From Candidatus Thiocaldithrix dubininis (GTDB lineage Bacteria; Pseudomonadota; Gammaproteobacteria; Thiotrichales; Thiotrichaceae): DNA of 64,000 nt. The stretch is taken from the NCBI GenBank assembly GCA_029972135.1, contig CP124755.1, forward strand, positions 1,612,001-1,676,000. Reading direction: 5' to 3'. The stretch's first letter is position 1. Each line of letters opens with the position of its first letter. The position numbers and the translations under genes are program-made. Under the pieces are notes generated by a model, which ran no database searches, had not been told where the DNA came from, and worked only from the letters and a program-made list of their open reading frames with translations. Shown here in pieces: positions 34,849-43,070 of this stretch.

Positions 34849-35319
34849 TTATGAGAACTGACCGCGTAAAAAATCACGTCGAGAAAGCTTAGCGGATTTT
34901 GCGGCTGACGTCTGCGCTGCGCTGTTATGAGACGGCGTTAGTAGTTGTTGTAACACTTGTTCGCCGACTAAGACAGCCGTCGCTTGATCAGTAAATTGTA
35001 AAACGGGGGAAAATAAAGAAGCACTGTAAAAACTGCCGATACCGTCGGCGTAATTTAATTGCAAACTATAAGTACCCGAATCCAGTTGTAAATCACGGCT
35101 TTCACCTAATTGAAAGGCTTCCTGAACTTGTGTTAACCAAATCAAGTTCATAAACCACGGGGTTAATAGAACCCCCAACCATGTTTGATCCGCAAGCGGC
35201 TGAAAATCAATCGCTTGTACGTGTAATTGCGGATTTAAAATCGGTACATCGCGCATTTGCGTTTCAGCAATTCGCTGAAAATAGTCCACTAATAAGGCAA
35301 CGCGTGGCTCATTGGGCAT
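34849..35319 (-). CDS. hupJ: HupJ/HybE-family hydrogenase assembly chaperone
   Basis: A 156-residue HybE-family protein, a Tat-substrate/assembly chaperone of uptake hydrogenase. Typical blocks are VDYFQRIAETQMRDVPILNP and LGVLLTPWFMNLIWL. The C terminus carries SRRDFLRGQF, a twin-arginine-like tail often seen at the end of this family. I start at ATG 35319 (MPNEPRVALL), which overlaps the hupI stop by eleven bases; a longer frame that runs back into the IS element is not native. Because the IS splits hupI just upstream, HupJ expression now depends on read-through or on a promoter in the IS. Confidence 0.88.
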   Translation of the reverse strand: MPNEPRVALLVDYFQRIAETQMRDVPILNPQLHVQAIDFQPLADQTWLGVLLTPWFMNLIWLTQVQEAFQLGESRDLQLDSGTYSLQLNYADGIGSFYSASLFSPVLQFTDQATAVLVGEQVLQQLLTPSHNSAAQTSAAKSAKLSRRDFLRGQFS

Positions 35320-35444
35320 CGGGCAATAACATAAACTGGTTTTTATCACCGTCACATTCCGGACAACGCCAATGCTCTGGCAGTTGGGTAAACGGTGTAC
35401 CCGCTGCGATTTGCCAATAACTAACCTGAGTTCGATGTAAGCAA

Positions 35445-35512
35445 GTAGCAGCCTTTTGTGGAATACTTCATGGGATAACCACATCCTAAAATTACCCACG
35501 CAAGGCTGCTAC
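35445..35512 (+). repeat. 11-bp inverted repeat before the IS transposase start
   Basis: GTAGCAGCCTT (35445-35455) and AAGGCTGCTAC (35502-35512) pair perfectly, with a further TGTGG/CCACA pair inside, four bases before the transposase ATG. The structure could hide the ribosome site in RNA entering from outside, a known way for IS elements to limit transposase from impinging transcription. Confidence 0.6.
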
Positions 35513-35516
35513 CCTG

Positions 35517-36392
35517 ATGTTAACACGACTGTTCTGCGAGATAGATGATTTTTGCCAAGGCTTTTTACCGCATTGGAAAGCGAGTGTATTAGAACCCCCG
35601 ACCACCCGCCCAAAGCGGAATCGTCCGTGTGGTTTAAGTCTGAGTGAAGTGATGACGATTTGGGTACATTACCATCAATCAGGCTATCACACCTTCAAGT
35701 GGTATTACCTCAAACATGTTCAAGTCTATTTGAAGTCGGCTTTTCCTCAGTTGCCCAGTTATCAACGGTTTATTGAGCGCGTTCCCGATGTATTAGTGCC
35801 GCTGACGCGGTTCATGCAATCCCGCTGTGAAGCCAGTCGCGGAATTGCCTTCATTGACTCCACCCCCTTACGCGTCTGTGACAATATTCGGATTCCCCGT
35901 CATAAGACCTTTGCCAATACCGCAGGACGAGGGAAGTCATCCACCGGCTGGTTCTATGGCTTCAAGCTGCATCTCGTGGTGAATGATCAAGGTGGTATCG
36001 TGTCCTTTGCCTTAAGTGCGGGTAATGTCGATGATCGCCAACCCGTTCCCACCCTGATGAAATCCGTGGTTGGCAAAGTCTTTGGGGATGCAGGCTATCT
36101 CTCTCAGGCATTGGCTCAACAACTCGCTCAGCAAGGCATTGAATGGATTACCTCGTTACGGAAAAATATGAAACAGGTCGTGCGTTCTACTTTCGATCAA
36201 TTGCTCTTGCGTAAGCGTTTTATCATCGAAACCATTAACGATCAGTTGAAAAATCAATCGCAAATTGAGCATTCTCGCCATCGTTCACTGCCTCATTATG
36301 TCGCTCATGTCATCGCCGGGCTTATTGCGTATTCCTATCAAGCGAAGAAACCCTCATTGAACTTAAATATCAATGCGTTAGCCATACTCTAA
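35517..36392 (+). CDS. IS982-family transposase
   Basis: A 291-residue DDE transposase matching IS982: N-terminal EIDDFCQGFLPHW, first catalytic Asp in FIDSTPLRVCDN, then HKTFANTAGRGKSSTGWFYG, GNVDDRQPV, second Asp in VFGDAGYLSQ, and the Glu in RFIIETINDQLKNQSQIEHSRHRS. Length is normal for the family and no frameshift is seen. It is read opposite to the hup operon it interrupts, so hup transcripts run antisense through it. Confidence 0.95.
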   Translation: MLTRLFCEIDDFCQGFLPHWKASVLEPPTTRPKRNRPCGLSLSEVMTIWVHYHQSGYHTFKWYYLKHVQVYLKSAFPQLPSYQRFIERVPDVLVPLTRFMQSRCEASRGIAFIDSTPLRVCDNIRIPRHKTFANTAGRGKSSTGWFYGFKLHLVVNDQGGIVSFALSAGNVDDRQPVPTLMKSVVGKVFGDAGYLSQALAQQLAQQGIEWITSLRKNMKQVVRSTFDQLLLRKRFIIETINDQLKNQSQIEHSRHRSLPHYVAHVIAGLIAYSYQAKKPSLNLNINALAIL

Positions 36393-36533
36393 TGCTATGC
36401 CTTACGTCGAACTCAGGTTAACTATCACCTTGTGCGGGATCGTACACGTACCAACAGATTTTACATTCCATACGCGCCTGATCGGCAATCCGTTCAGCGT
36501 GGCCTAAGTAAGAGCCTTCAAAGGTATGTAAAC

Positions 36534-37364
36534 TCATTGCAACGCCTCGCGAATTTCATTTAAACGCTGGGCACTGTCTGCAATATCATCGGCTGAGGCG
36601 CAAGCAACCAAAGGTACGTCTGCCACTTCCAGCGTATTTAAGATCAGCGTATCAGTCGAGTTGTAATACTGCACCCACCATACGCGCTGAATCGCCGTTG
36701 CCGTAATCCGACAGTTACCATAGCCCCGTGATAAAATCGCAGTTTTCCCGATACCTAAGCAAGCACTAACCAAGGCTAAATCGGCTTCACTTAGGGGTAA
36801 CAGACTTAGATTTAAAGTATGGTTAGCTTGCGTTAAGGCGGCTTGTAATTCGCTTAATAAGCCCGGCGCATTAATCACTTGCTCGTCAGTCGCTAACGGC
36901 AACTCGAAACTCGACGTAGCCTTTGCAAAAGTTTGTTGCTGAATAAGGCTTGGAATTTCGCCTACTTCTAAGCTCTCATCGCAGCAAACTTTATTCGCAT
37001 CCAAACGCCGATGCCACCAAACACCCGGCAAGCTAGTTTCTTGAATTTCTAAGTGACCCTGTGTATCCGCATCAAATAAAATACTGACTTCACCTTCACT
37101 CAGAATTTGCCCTAACAAGCGTTTATCCGCTGCATTCACTTGCGACAAATCTAAGCTACCCTGCCCTGCTTGTAATAACGTTTGTAACTGCGCCAATAAT
37201 TGCAGCACAAACGGATGATCAGCTAATGCTTCTTGCTCTGGCAGTAAAACCGGCTGATAAGTTGCCATTTCCTTTGGCATACTCATATAGTCGAGGGTTT
37301 CATCTTCTTCCGGTTGCGAACCCACACCCACCAAAGGAATACCACGAAATTGCATAATATCCAT
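36534..37364 (-). CDS. hupH: HupH/HyaF-family hydrogenase accessory protein
   Basis: A 276-residue protein of the HupH/HyaF family, needed for maturation of the membrane-bound hydrogenase small subunit and its clusters in other bacteria. The family's start MDIMQFRGIPLVGVGSQPE and the ILSEGEVSI (~100) and LSRGYGNCRITAT (~225) segments are visible. I choose ATG 37364 because GGAG precedes it by six bases; two earlier in-frame starts (37376 ATG overlapping the hupG stop, and a TTG at 37385) are possible. Its stop overlaps the start of the disrupted hupI. Confidence 0.88.
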   Translation of the reverse strand: MDIMQFRGIPLVGVGSQPEEDETLDYMSMPKEMATYQPVLLPEQEALADHPFVLQLLAQLQTLLQAGQGSLDLSQVNAADKRLLGQILSEGEVSILFDADTQGHLEIQETSLPGVWWHRRLDANKVCCDESLEVGEIPSLIQQQTFAKATSSFELPLATDEQVINAPGLLSELQAALTQANHTLNLSLLPLSEADLALVSACLGIGKTAILSRGYGNCRITATAIQRVWWVQYYNSTDTLILNTLEVADVPLVACASADDIADSAQRLNEIREALQ

Positions 37365-37375
37365 ACTGTACTCCA

Positions 37376-37798
37376 TTACTGACAAGCTGTATTCGCACTC
37401 ACAACCGCTACACCGATCCCCGGTTTTTTACTAGGCTCGGCTGCTAATAATGTTTTAATCTTACTTAAATACACTGACCAGTCACGCACCCGCGTAATAC
37501 TGCCTAAATACTCGCCGTGACGTAAAAATAATAAGGCGGGCCATTCCGTAATAGCATATTCAGCCGCTAAGACTTTTGCATAATCCCAATCTGCCACAGC
37601 GGGTTTGAGTTGCCCTTGAAATATTTTTACCAATTCCGGCAGCACAATCGCCACATCCAGCGTTTCGGGATAATGTTGTGGGTTATTCGGTAGAAAAATC
37701 ACAGCATTCGCCAGCGGTTGCGCAAACGCCGCCCGTTGCTCGGCATTACTCAGTAAGGGATAGGCTAAATCTGTGTTTAAACGTTCGATTAGACTCAT
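37376..37798 (-). CDS. hupG: HupG/HyaE-family thioredoxin-like chaperone
   Basis: A 140-residue member of the HupG/HyaE family, which has a thioredoxin fold without the CxxC site and binds the Tat-exported hydrogenase small subunit before export. Typical features are VIFLPNNPQHYPETLDVAIVLPEL, the strand-turn WPALLFLRHGEYLGSITRVRDW and the absence of a redox CxxC. The ATG overlaps the hupF stop by four bases and the next gene follows directly, so expression is coupled within the hup operon. Confidence 0.88.
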   Translation of the reverse strand: MSLIERLNTDLAYPLLSNAEQRAAFAQPLANAVIFLPNNPQHYPETLDVAIVLPELVKIFQGQLKPAVADWDYAKVLAAEYAITEWPALLFLRHGEYLGSITRVRDWSVYLSKIKTLLAAEPSKKPGIGVAVVSANTACQ

Positions 37799-38097
37799 TC
37801 TGCTTTACTCCGTAAATGCGCCGGTAATTCGGGTTCACGCTCAATTAAATCTGCAAAAAAATGTTCAAAGTCATCGCCATTTTGTACAGCATTTAGCGCT
37901 TGCAAGGCTAAACCAATTTGCTGCGCCCGTGCTTGCGAAATTAACTCCCGTGCTGCGCCTTTATAAACCAATAACCAATCGTGTGGTTTCACGTCGCCCA
38001 CTAGACTTAAGTCTACCCATTCCGTATGGGTTTCACGCTGACATAACGCACTATACGCTTGGGTTTCAATCACCTGCATGGGTATGCCAATACACAT
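37795..38097 (-). CDS. hupF: HupF, HypC-family hydrogenase chaperone
   Basis: A 100-residue protein beginning MCIGIPMQVIET, the HypC-family start with the conserved Cys2. Its position between hupD and hupG identifies it as HupF, the large-subunit chaperone that, in rhizobia, helps protect the HupL precursor under oxygen. The middle matches WVDLSLVGDVKPHDWLLV, as in this family. One base is shared with the hupD stop and four with the hupG start. The second family member in this window is hypC. Confidence 0.92.
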   Translation of the reverse strand: MCIGIPMQVIETQAYSALCQRETHTEWVDLSLVGDVKPHDWLLVYKGAARELISQARAQQIGLALQALNAVQNGDDFEHFFADLIEREPELPAHLRSKAE

Positions 38098-38720
38098 TAA
38101 GGGTTTAACCTCGTTAAAAAACGCTCATCGCCTAGGCGGCAAGCCTCCGCTTCGCTAGGACGCTGATTTTCATAAGCTTGCAGATTTAAAGCATGCGGGG
38201 CGAGGGGCGGAATCTCAGTAGTCACGCGGGGCGTTGCTTCAATCCCAAAGCCTTTTAAATAGTCCACGGTGATTTGAATCACAGGTTCAATTTGTGCTTT
38301 TACAGCGGGACGTAAACTGCCCCCAAAGTCCTCTAACTCAACTGGCTGTACACCTAGCAATAGTAAATGCTGCGGGTAGCGACCCAATAACGCTGCCATT
38401 GCAAGCACTTCCTGAAAGCCCGTTTGATGCAGACTCATCTTTTTAGCGCCCATAAACTGCGGTACAGCGTCGTTCTCAACTCGTTTTAGTGTACCGGGTG
38501 CTAAGCCATAATCCACTGCATCAAATACGATCAATATATCGGCCCTTTCGACATATTGAACGAGGTAAATACCCTGTGTACCGCCATCCAGTAATTCCAC
38601 ATTGTCGGGAAATTGGTATTGCGCGTGTAACTGCTCTAATACACGCACACCAAAACCTTCATCCGCCCAAAGTAAATTACCGATGCCAAGCATTAAGACA
38701 TTGGGGGCTGAAAGCGTCAT
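38097..38720 (-). CDS. hupD: HupD hydrogenase maturation protease
   Basis: A 207-residue endopeptidase of the HyaD/HybD family that removes the C-terminal peptide of HupL after nickel insertion. Nickel-sensing residues are visible: Glu in GIGNLLWADEGFGV, Asp in VFDAVDYGLAPG, and His in SLHQTGFQEVLA. The C terminus is longer than in E. coli HybD. The start overlaps the hupC stop (ATGA). Its expected substrate is the 15-residue tail of the HupL encoded at 40027. Confidence 0.95.
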   Translation of the reverse strand: MTLSAPNVLMLGIGNLLWADEGFGVRVLEQLHAQYQFPDNVELLDGGTQGIYLVQYVERADILIVFDAVDYGLAPGTLKRVENDAVPQFMGAKKMSLHQTGFQEVLAMAALLGRYPQHLLLLGVQPVELEDFGGSLRPAVKAQIEPVIQITVDYLKGFGIEATPRVTTEIPPLAPHALNLQAYENQRPSEAEACRLGDERFLTRLNP

Positions 38721-39403
38721 GGGCGATTATCCTTAAACATACGCCAACCACTAATCATGGTACTGATTAAACTTTGGCGAGACATAATGTCTTCACGAAT
38801 CGCGACATAAATATGTGTCATCATAAATAACACCATGACCCACATCCCCAAATGATGCCAAGTATGCACATCTTGGCTTTGTCCCATCATAGGAATGACC
38901 CAACCAAATAAGGTATCTGCCCAACCGCCCTTACCCTCGCCTTCGCTGTATAAGGCAAAGCCGGTCACAATCATAAAGATGGTATTGAACACCAGTACGG
39001 TGAACATGACCATTTGTGCTAATGGATTATGCCCAGCGTATTTACGGGGTTCAGGTTCTAAAAAGAGATACCAACGCAGTTCAAATAAGGCTTCTGACCA
39101 GAAATTTTTACGCAATATCGGCAAGGTAAATAGCTGTCGAGCATGATGATTACCCCACCATGCCCAATACAGACGTGCTAGAAAACCAATTGCAAAAATA
39201 TAGGCAGCGGCAAAATGTGTGAAACGAATATACCCCATTAAGAAGTGGTCACTCGCCTCGCCGGGCATAGTCGGCAATGGTTTAGCAATCAAATAACCAG
39301 TCACCATTAAGACAATAATTGCCGTGGCATTCACCCAGTGCCAAATCCGCACTGGCATTTCATAAACATAAATTGCTTCTTGGGCTTGAGGTGGAAAACG
39401 CAT
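38717..39403 (-). CDS. hupC: HupC b-type cytochrome of uptake hydrogenase
   Basis: A 228-residue four-helix cytochrome b that anchors HupSL to the periplasmic face of the membrane and passes electrons to quinone. It shows YEMPVRIWHWVNATAI at the first helix with a haem-ligand His, RFTHFAAAYIFAIGFLARLYWAW in the second, and DVHTWHHLGMWVMVLFMMTHIYVAIREDI with the remaining haem His residues. Length and spacing match HyaC/HupC. It lies after hupE rather than directly after hupL, a variant of the usual hupSLC order. Confidence 0.96.
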   Translation of the reverse strand: MRFPPQAQEAIYVYEMPVRIWHWVNATAIIVLMVTGYLIAKPLPTMPGEASDHFLMGYIRFTHFAAAYIFAIGFLARLYWAWWGNHHARQLFTLPILRKNFWSEALFELRWYLFLEPEPRKYAGHNPLAQMVMFTVLVFNTIFMIVTGFALYSEGEGKGGWADTLFGWVIPMMGQSQDVHTWHHLGMWVMVLFMMTHIYVAIREDIMSRQSLISTMISGWRMFKDNRP

Positions 39404-39423
39404 AACCTCACCCTCCTACGGGT

Positions 39424-40002
39424 TTATTGAGCAAGTAGTAACCACATACCGACTAGACTAATACCACCACCCAACGCAGGCACTAACCAACGTTGAACTT
39501 GGGTACGTAACACACTACCGAAACCTAAACCGGCAACATGTAATAAGCTGGTACTGAGTAAAAAGCCCGCCATATACATAGCGACTGTGCCACCTAATGG
39601 CGCTTCTAAACCGTGTGCATTCCCGTGAAATAAGGCAAATAGACCAATTAAACCAAGGCTGGCTTGGGTGGTTACACGGCTAAAGGCTAAGAGTAATAAG
39701 CCCATCACGACCACGGATAAGGCAATACTCGGTTCTAAGAAAGGTAAAGCCACCCCGTTTAAGCCCAAAATTGCGCCTAAACTCATACCCCCCACAAAAG
39801 TAGCTGGGCCTAGCCAACGCTGATTGTTTAAGGCTAAGGCTGACCACACCCCTACCGTTAACATCGCTATTAAGTGATCTATTCCCATAAAAGGGTGACT
39901 AAAACCACTTTCAAAGCCCTGTACACCGTGTCCAGTATGTGCCATCACCGGTGTGGCAAGTAACAGTGAACTGGCGATCAATAATTTTTTTTGCGTATTC
40001 AT
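39424..40002 (-). CDS. hupE: HupE/UreJ-family nickel permease
   Basis: A 192-residue membrane protein with an N-terminal signal sequence (LLIASSLLLATPVMA) followed by HTGHG, the conserved metal-binding motif HPFMGIDHLIAMLTVG, and five or six transmembrane helices including LFALFHGNAHGLEAPLG. HupE proteins import nickel for hydrogenase. It sits 24 bases after hupL and before hupC in the operon. Confidence 0.95.
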   Translation of the reverse strand: MNTQKKLLIASSLLLATPVMAHTGHGVQGFESGFSHPFMGIDHLIAMLTVGVWSALALNNQRWLGPATFVGGMSLGAILGLNGVALPFLEPSIALSVVVMGLLLLAFSRVTTQASLGLIGLFALFHGNAHGLEAPLGGTVAMYMAGFLLSTSLLHVAGLGFGSVLRTQVQRWLVPALGGGISLVGMWLLLAQ

Positions 40003-40026
40003 AATAGCGACCTCTTATCTTGATTT

Positions 40027-41820
40027 TTAACGGACTGTAACACTAGTCATTTCCTGACCATCTGGACTCATAACATGAGTAGAACAAGCAAGACAAGGGT
40101 CAAAACTATGCAAGGTTCGCAATATTTCTAAAGGTTGATCTGGCACGGCAACTTTAGTATTCATCAGTGCCGCTTCAAACGCGCCAATGTTACCCTCTGG
40201 ATCACGGGGTGAGCCGTTCCACGTGGTGGGTACAACACATTGGTAGTTTTTAATCTTGGTATTTTCAATGACAATCCAGTGACCTAAAGCGCCCCGCGGT
40301 GCTTCAGTAAAGCCCACCCCTTGCGCTTTCGCGGGCCAAGTATGCGGCTCCCATTTCTCGATATTCGCGGTCGAACTGTCACCTGCTTTAATATTGGCAA
40401 TCATCTTGTCATAGAAATAACGCATTTTATGTGCTGCCCAAGAAGACTCTAAAGCACGAGCCGCAGTACGACCTAACGTGGAAAATAACGCATCAAACGG
40501 TAGACCTAAGGTACTTAATAATCTGTCGACGGGTTCTTTAAATTCAGCATTGTTTTGGGCATAACCAATGATATAACGGGCTAAAGGTCCAACTTCCATT
40601 GCATGACCCTTCCAACGGGGCGCTTTAATCCACGAATATTTGGCAGCTTCATCTAAAGACTCAATTGCCGTGCGTGTGCCCTTGGTATTTTTACCTAATT
40701 CATAATTCGGCTCGGTAATACCCGCCCACGGATGCAAGCCTTTGTTATTATCCGGGTATTTGTACCAAGAATGGGTAACAAACTCTTGAATCTGGTTTGG
40801 ATCACGCAAGTCGATTTCGTGAATTTCTTTAAAATTACCGTTAATGATTGCACCACGTGGCAACAACAAATTGCTCGCGCTGTAATCATTTGCATGATCG
40901 GGAATATCGCCATAGGACATCACCGACTTAGAGGACAAGCCGCCGCCATATAGCCAATCTTTATAGAACGAGCCAATTGCAATCACATCAGGGATATACA
41001 CCTTATCCATGAACTCAATGCATTCATCAATTACGCGTGAAACGTAATTCAAGCGCTCCATATTAATTGCGCCCACCGCACCGGTCTCATGTACATTGAT
41101 AGCACAAGGCATACCGCCGACTAACCAGTTGGGATGCGGGTTTTTACCGCCAAAAATCGTATGAATTTTAACGATTTCTTTTTGAAAATCTAAAGCTTCT
41201 AAATAATGGGTTAACGCCATTAAATTTGCTTCAGGTGGCAATTTATACGCCGGATTACCCCAATAACCATTGGCAAAAGGGCCAAGTTGCCCAGACTCTA
41301 CAAACTTTTTCACCCGATTTTGAATATCGCGAAAATAACCCGCAGAGGAACGCGGCCAATCGGAAAGACTTTGTGCCAACTCAGAGGTTTTTTTCGGGTC
41401 AGCATTTAACGCTGATACCACATCTACCCAGTCTAAGGCATGTAAATGATAAAAATGCACCACATGATCATGCACTTGTAAACATAACTGCATGATATTG
41501 CGAATGGAATTAGCATTTTCGGGAATTTGAATGCCTAACGCATCTTCTACAGCGCGACAAGAGGTTAACGCATGTGTACCCGTACAAACGCCGCAAATCC
41601 GCTCAGTAAATGCCCAAGCATCCCGTGGGTCGCGCCCCCGTAAAATAACTTCTAAACCACGCCACATCGTCCCCGTTGAAACGGCATTACGAATGGTATT
41701 ATTTTCATCCAGATTCACTTCACAACGCATATGCCCTTCAATCCGCGTAACCGGATCGACGACAACCCGCCGTCCGCTATTATCCAGATTAAAGCCATTA
41801 GGTGTATTCAAAATACTCAT
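40027..41820 (-). CDS. hupL: Uptake NiFe hydrogenase large subunit HupL
   Basis: A 597-residue group 1 NiFe hydrogenase large subunit. The nickel ligands are in [14 protein letters not shown] (~73-86) and DPCLACSTH (574-582); the last 15 residues ([15 protein letters not shown]) form the tail that HupD should remove after His582. It oxidises H2 at the periplasmic side and passes electrons through HupS to HupC. GGAGGTGA precedes the ATG, two bases after hupS. No active-site residue appears altered. Whether the enzyme is matured depends on HypF, which is truncated in this window. Confidence 0.98.
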   Translation of the reverse strand: MSILNTPNGFNLDNSGRRVVVDPVTRIEGHMRCEVNLDENNTIRNAVSTGTMWRGLEVILRGRDPRDAWAFTERICGVCTGTHALTSCRAVEDALGIQIPENANSIRNIMQLCLQVHDHVVHFYHLHALDWVDVVSALNADPKKTSELAQSLSDWPRSSAGYFRDIQNRVKKFVESGQLGPFANGYWGNPAYKLPPEANLMALTHYLEALDFQKEIVKIHTIFGGKNPHPNWLVGGMPCAINVHETGAVGAINMERLNYVSRVIDECIEFMDKVYIPDVIAIGSFYKDWLYGGGLSSKSVMSYGDIPDHANDYSASNLLLPRGAIINGNFKEIHEIDLRDPNQIQEFVTHSWYKYPDNNKGLHPWAGITEPNYELGKNTKGTRTAIESLDEAAKYSWIKAPRWKGHAMEVGPLARYIIGYAQNNAEFKEPVDRLLSTLGLPFDALFSTLGRTAARALESSWAAHKMRYFYDKMIANIKAGDSSTANIEKWEPHTWPAKAQGVGFTEAPRGALGHWIVIENTKIKNYQCVVPTTWNGSPRDPEGNIGAFEAALMNTKVAVPDQPLEILRTLHSFDPCLACSTHVMSPDGQEMTSVTVR

Positions 41821-41822
41821 GC

Positions 41823-42902
41823 TTATTCACCTCCTTTGCTGCGCTGTGTGGTGTGTCTAATGGCGCTAACGGCAGCGTGTACCGCAATAGCCGCGCCCAC
41901 AATACCGGCGGCTGTGCCACCGATTTGGTCGGCATTGGCTTCTACGCCAAACTGATGAATATTAGTTAAGCGGTCATAGAAACTGCCCTTATCCCAGAAC
42001 CCATCTTCGGAACAACCAATACAACCATGACCGGATTGAATCGGGAAGGACACACCATTATTCCAGCGCACAGTAGAGCAGGCGTTATAAGTCGTCGGAC
42101 CTTTACAACCCATTTTGTATAAGCAGTAGCCTTTGCGAGCGGATTCATCATCCCAACTTTCGACAAACTGACCGGCGTCAAAATGCGGTCGGCGATAACA
42201 TTTATCGTGAATGCGTTGCCCATAAAACATTTTGGGACGCCCTTGACGATCCAATTCTGGAATACGGTCAAAGGTCAGCATATAAGTAATAACACCCGTC
42301 ATAACTTCCGCAATTGGCGGGCAACCGGGCACTTTAATAATCGGCTTATCAGTAATGACCTTATGCACAGGGGTAGCCCGGGTTGGATTGGGCGCGGCCG
42401 CTTGCACACAGCCCCATGAAGCACATGCACCCCATGCAATAATGGCTTTACAATCCTTGGCAACGCGGCGCAGCTTATCCACAAACGGTTTGCCGGATTG
42501 AATGCAGAACATACCATCTTCATTTAGGGGTGGATTGCCTTCCACCGCTAAAATATAATTGCCTTTATATTTTTCAATGACTTCATCCAAAATTGCTTCA
42601 GCTTGAAAACCCGCTGCTGCCATTAAGGTATCGTCATAATCTAAAGACAACATTGACAAAATAACGTCTTTCGCCAAGGGATGCGCGGAACGAATAAACG
42701 ACTCTGAACAACAAGTACACTCTAAACCGTGTAACCAAATCACTGGCGTGCGTGGCTTCGTTTCCATTGCTTCCGCCACTTTCGGCATTAAACTAGGGCT
42801 TAGCCCCAATGCAGCGGTAGTTAAGCTACAAAATTTCAGAAAGCTTCGGCGTGTAATCCCCTGACGCCGCATAACGTCATAAAAGGTTTCTAATGCTGGC
42901 AT
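41823..42902 (-). CDS. hupS: Uptake NiFe hydrogenase small subunit HupS
   Basis: A 359-residue Fe-S subunit with a long Tat signal ([15 protein letters not shown]) that carries the folded HupSL dimer across the membrane. Proximal cluster ligands appear in [12 protein letters not shown] and later in GTCAS/VPGCPPI-type segments ([20 protein letters not shown]). Medial/distal ligands lie around [26 protein letters not shown] and [16 protein letters not shown]-terminal hydrophobic helix ([17 protein letters not shown]) anchors it. I start at ATG 42902, preceded by GGAGGAG; the frame reaches back to a TTG at 42923. A sigma-54 promoter lies about 50 bases upstream. Confidence 0.97.
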   Translation of the reverse strand: MPALETFYDVMRRQGITRRSFLKFCSLTTAALGLSPSLMPKVAEAMETKPRTPVIWLHGLECTCCSESFIRSAHPLAKDVILSMLSLDYDDTLMAAAGFQAEAILDEVIEKYKGNYILAVEGNPPLNEDGMFCIQSGKPFVDKLRRVAKDCKAIIAWGACASWGCVQAAAPNPTRATPVHKVITDKPIIKVPGCPPIAEVMTGVITYMLTFDRIPELDRQGRPKMFYGQRIHDKCYRRPHFDAGQFVESWDDESARKGYCLYKMGCKGPTTYNACSTVRWNNGVSFPIQSGHGCIGCSEDGFWDKGSFYDRLTNIHQFGVEANADQIGGTAAGIVGAAIAVHAAVSAIRHTTQRSKGGE

Positions 42903-42952
42903 ACTGCTCCTCCAACTCGGCAATGTAAGCCGCGAAAATATTAGAAGTAGAT

Positions 42953-42968
42953 TGCAAGAGCTATGCCA
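42953..42968 (-). promoter_or_regulatory. Sigma-54 (-24/-12) promoter of hupSL
   Basis: On the minus strand TGGCATAGCTCTTGCA matches the sigma-54 consensus TGGCAYRN4TTGCW at every defined position, with GG and GC ten bases apart. It lies about 50 bases before the hupS ATG. The gap to hupV (42903-43070) also holds TTGTA-AGAA-TGCAA (43013-43026), a possible activator site. The HupR encoded nearby has the GAFTGA loop needed to work with sigma-54. Confidence 0.85.
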
Positions 42969-43070
42969 TGTAGCTAATCGACTGATTTATTAAGCTTTAT
43001 TGAATATTGATATTGTAAGAATGCAAACTTAATAGACAAAAAACAAAAAAGTTGAAAAGTAAATTTCCAC

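Larger units (their letters stand above)
35424..36418 (+). mobile_element. IS982-family insertion sequence, 995 bp
   Basis: Termini begin ACCTGAGTTCGA(T/C)GTAAG on both ends as inverted repeats with one mismatch over 18 bp, followed by one transposase gene. The target repeat is TAACTA at 35418-35423 and 36419-36424. ACC ends, length and transposase type fit IS982. An exact target repeat and an intact transposase frame suggest a recent insertion. Confidence 0.92.
35309..36537 (-). pseudogene. hupI: hupI rubredoxin gene split by an IS982-family element
   Basis: The N-terminal part (36537 down to 36418) reads MSLHTFEGSYLGHAERI... then MECKICWYVYDPAQGDS and stops at a TAA made by the IS junction. 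The C-terminal part continues beyond the IS as YWQIAAGTPFTQLP, CPECDGDKNQF and ends at 35309. Removing the IS and one 6-bp target copy restores one frame, giving a normal rubredoxin with CKIC and CPEC iron ligands plus a short N-terminal extension. HupI-type rubredoxins help form or protect the small subunit's Fe-S clusters during maturation in oxygen. As it stands the gene cannot make a functional rubredoxin. The start overlaps the hupH stop (ATGA). Confidence 0.9.

Noticed and set aside
35320-35499. 60-codon N-terminal extension of HupJ
   Set aside because: The extension runs through the hupI fragment in the wrong frame and into the IS end. The HybE-family start is at 35319.
38489-38770. 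93-codon plus-strand frame over hupD/hupC
   Set aside because: It is antisense to two overlapping, well-identified hup genes.
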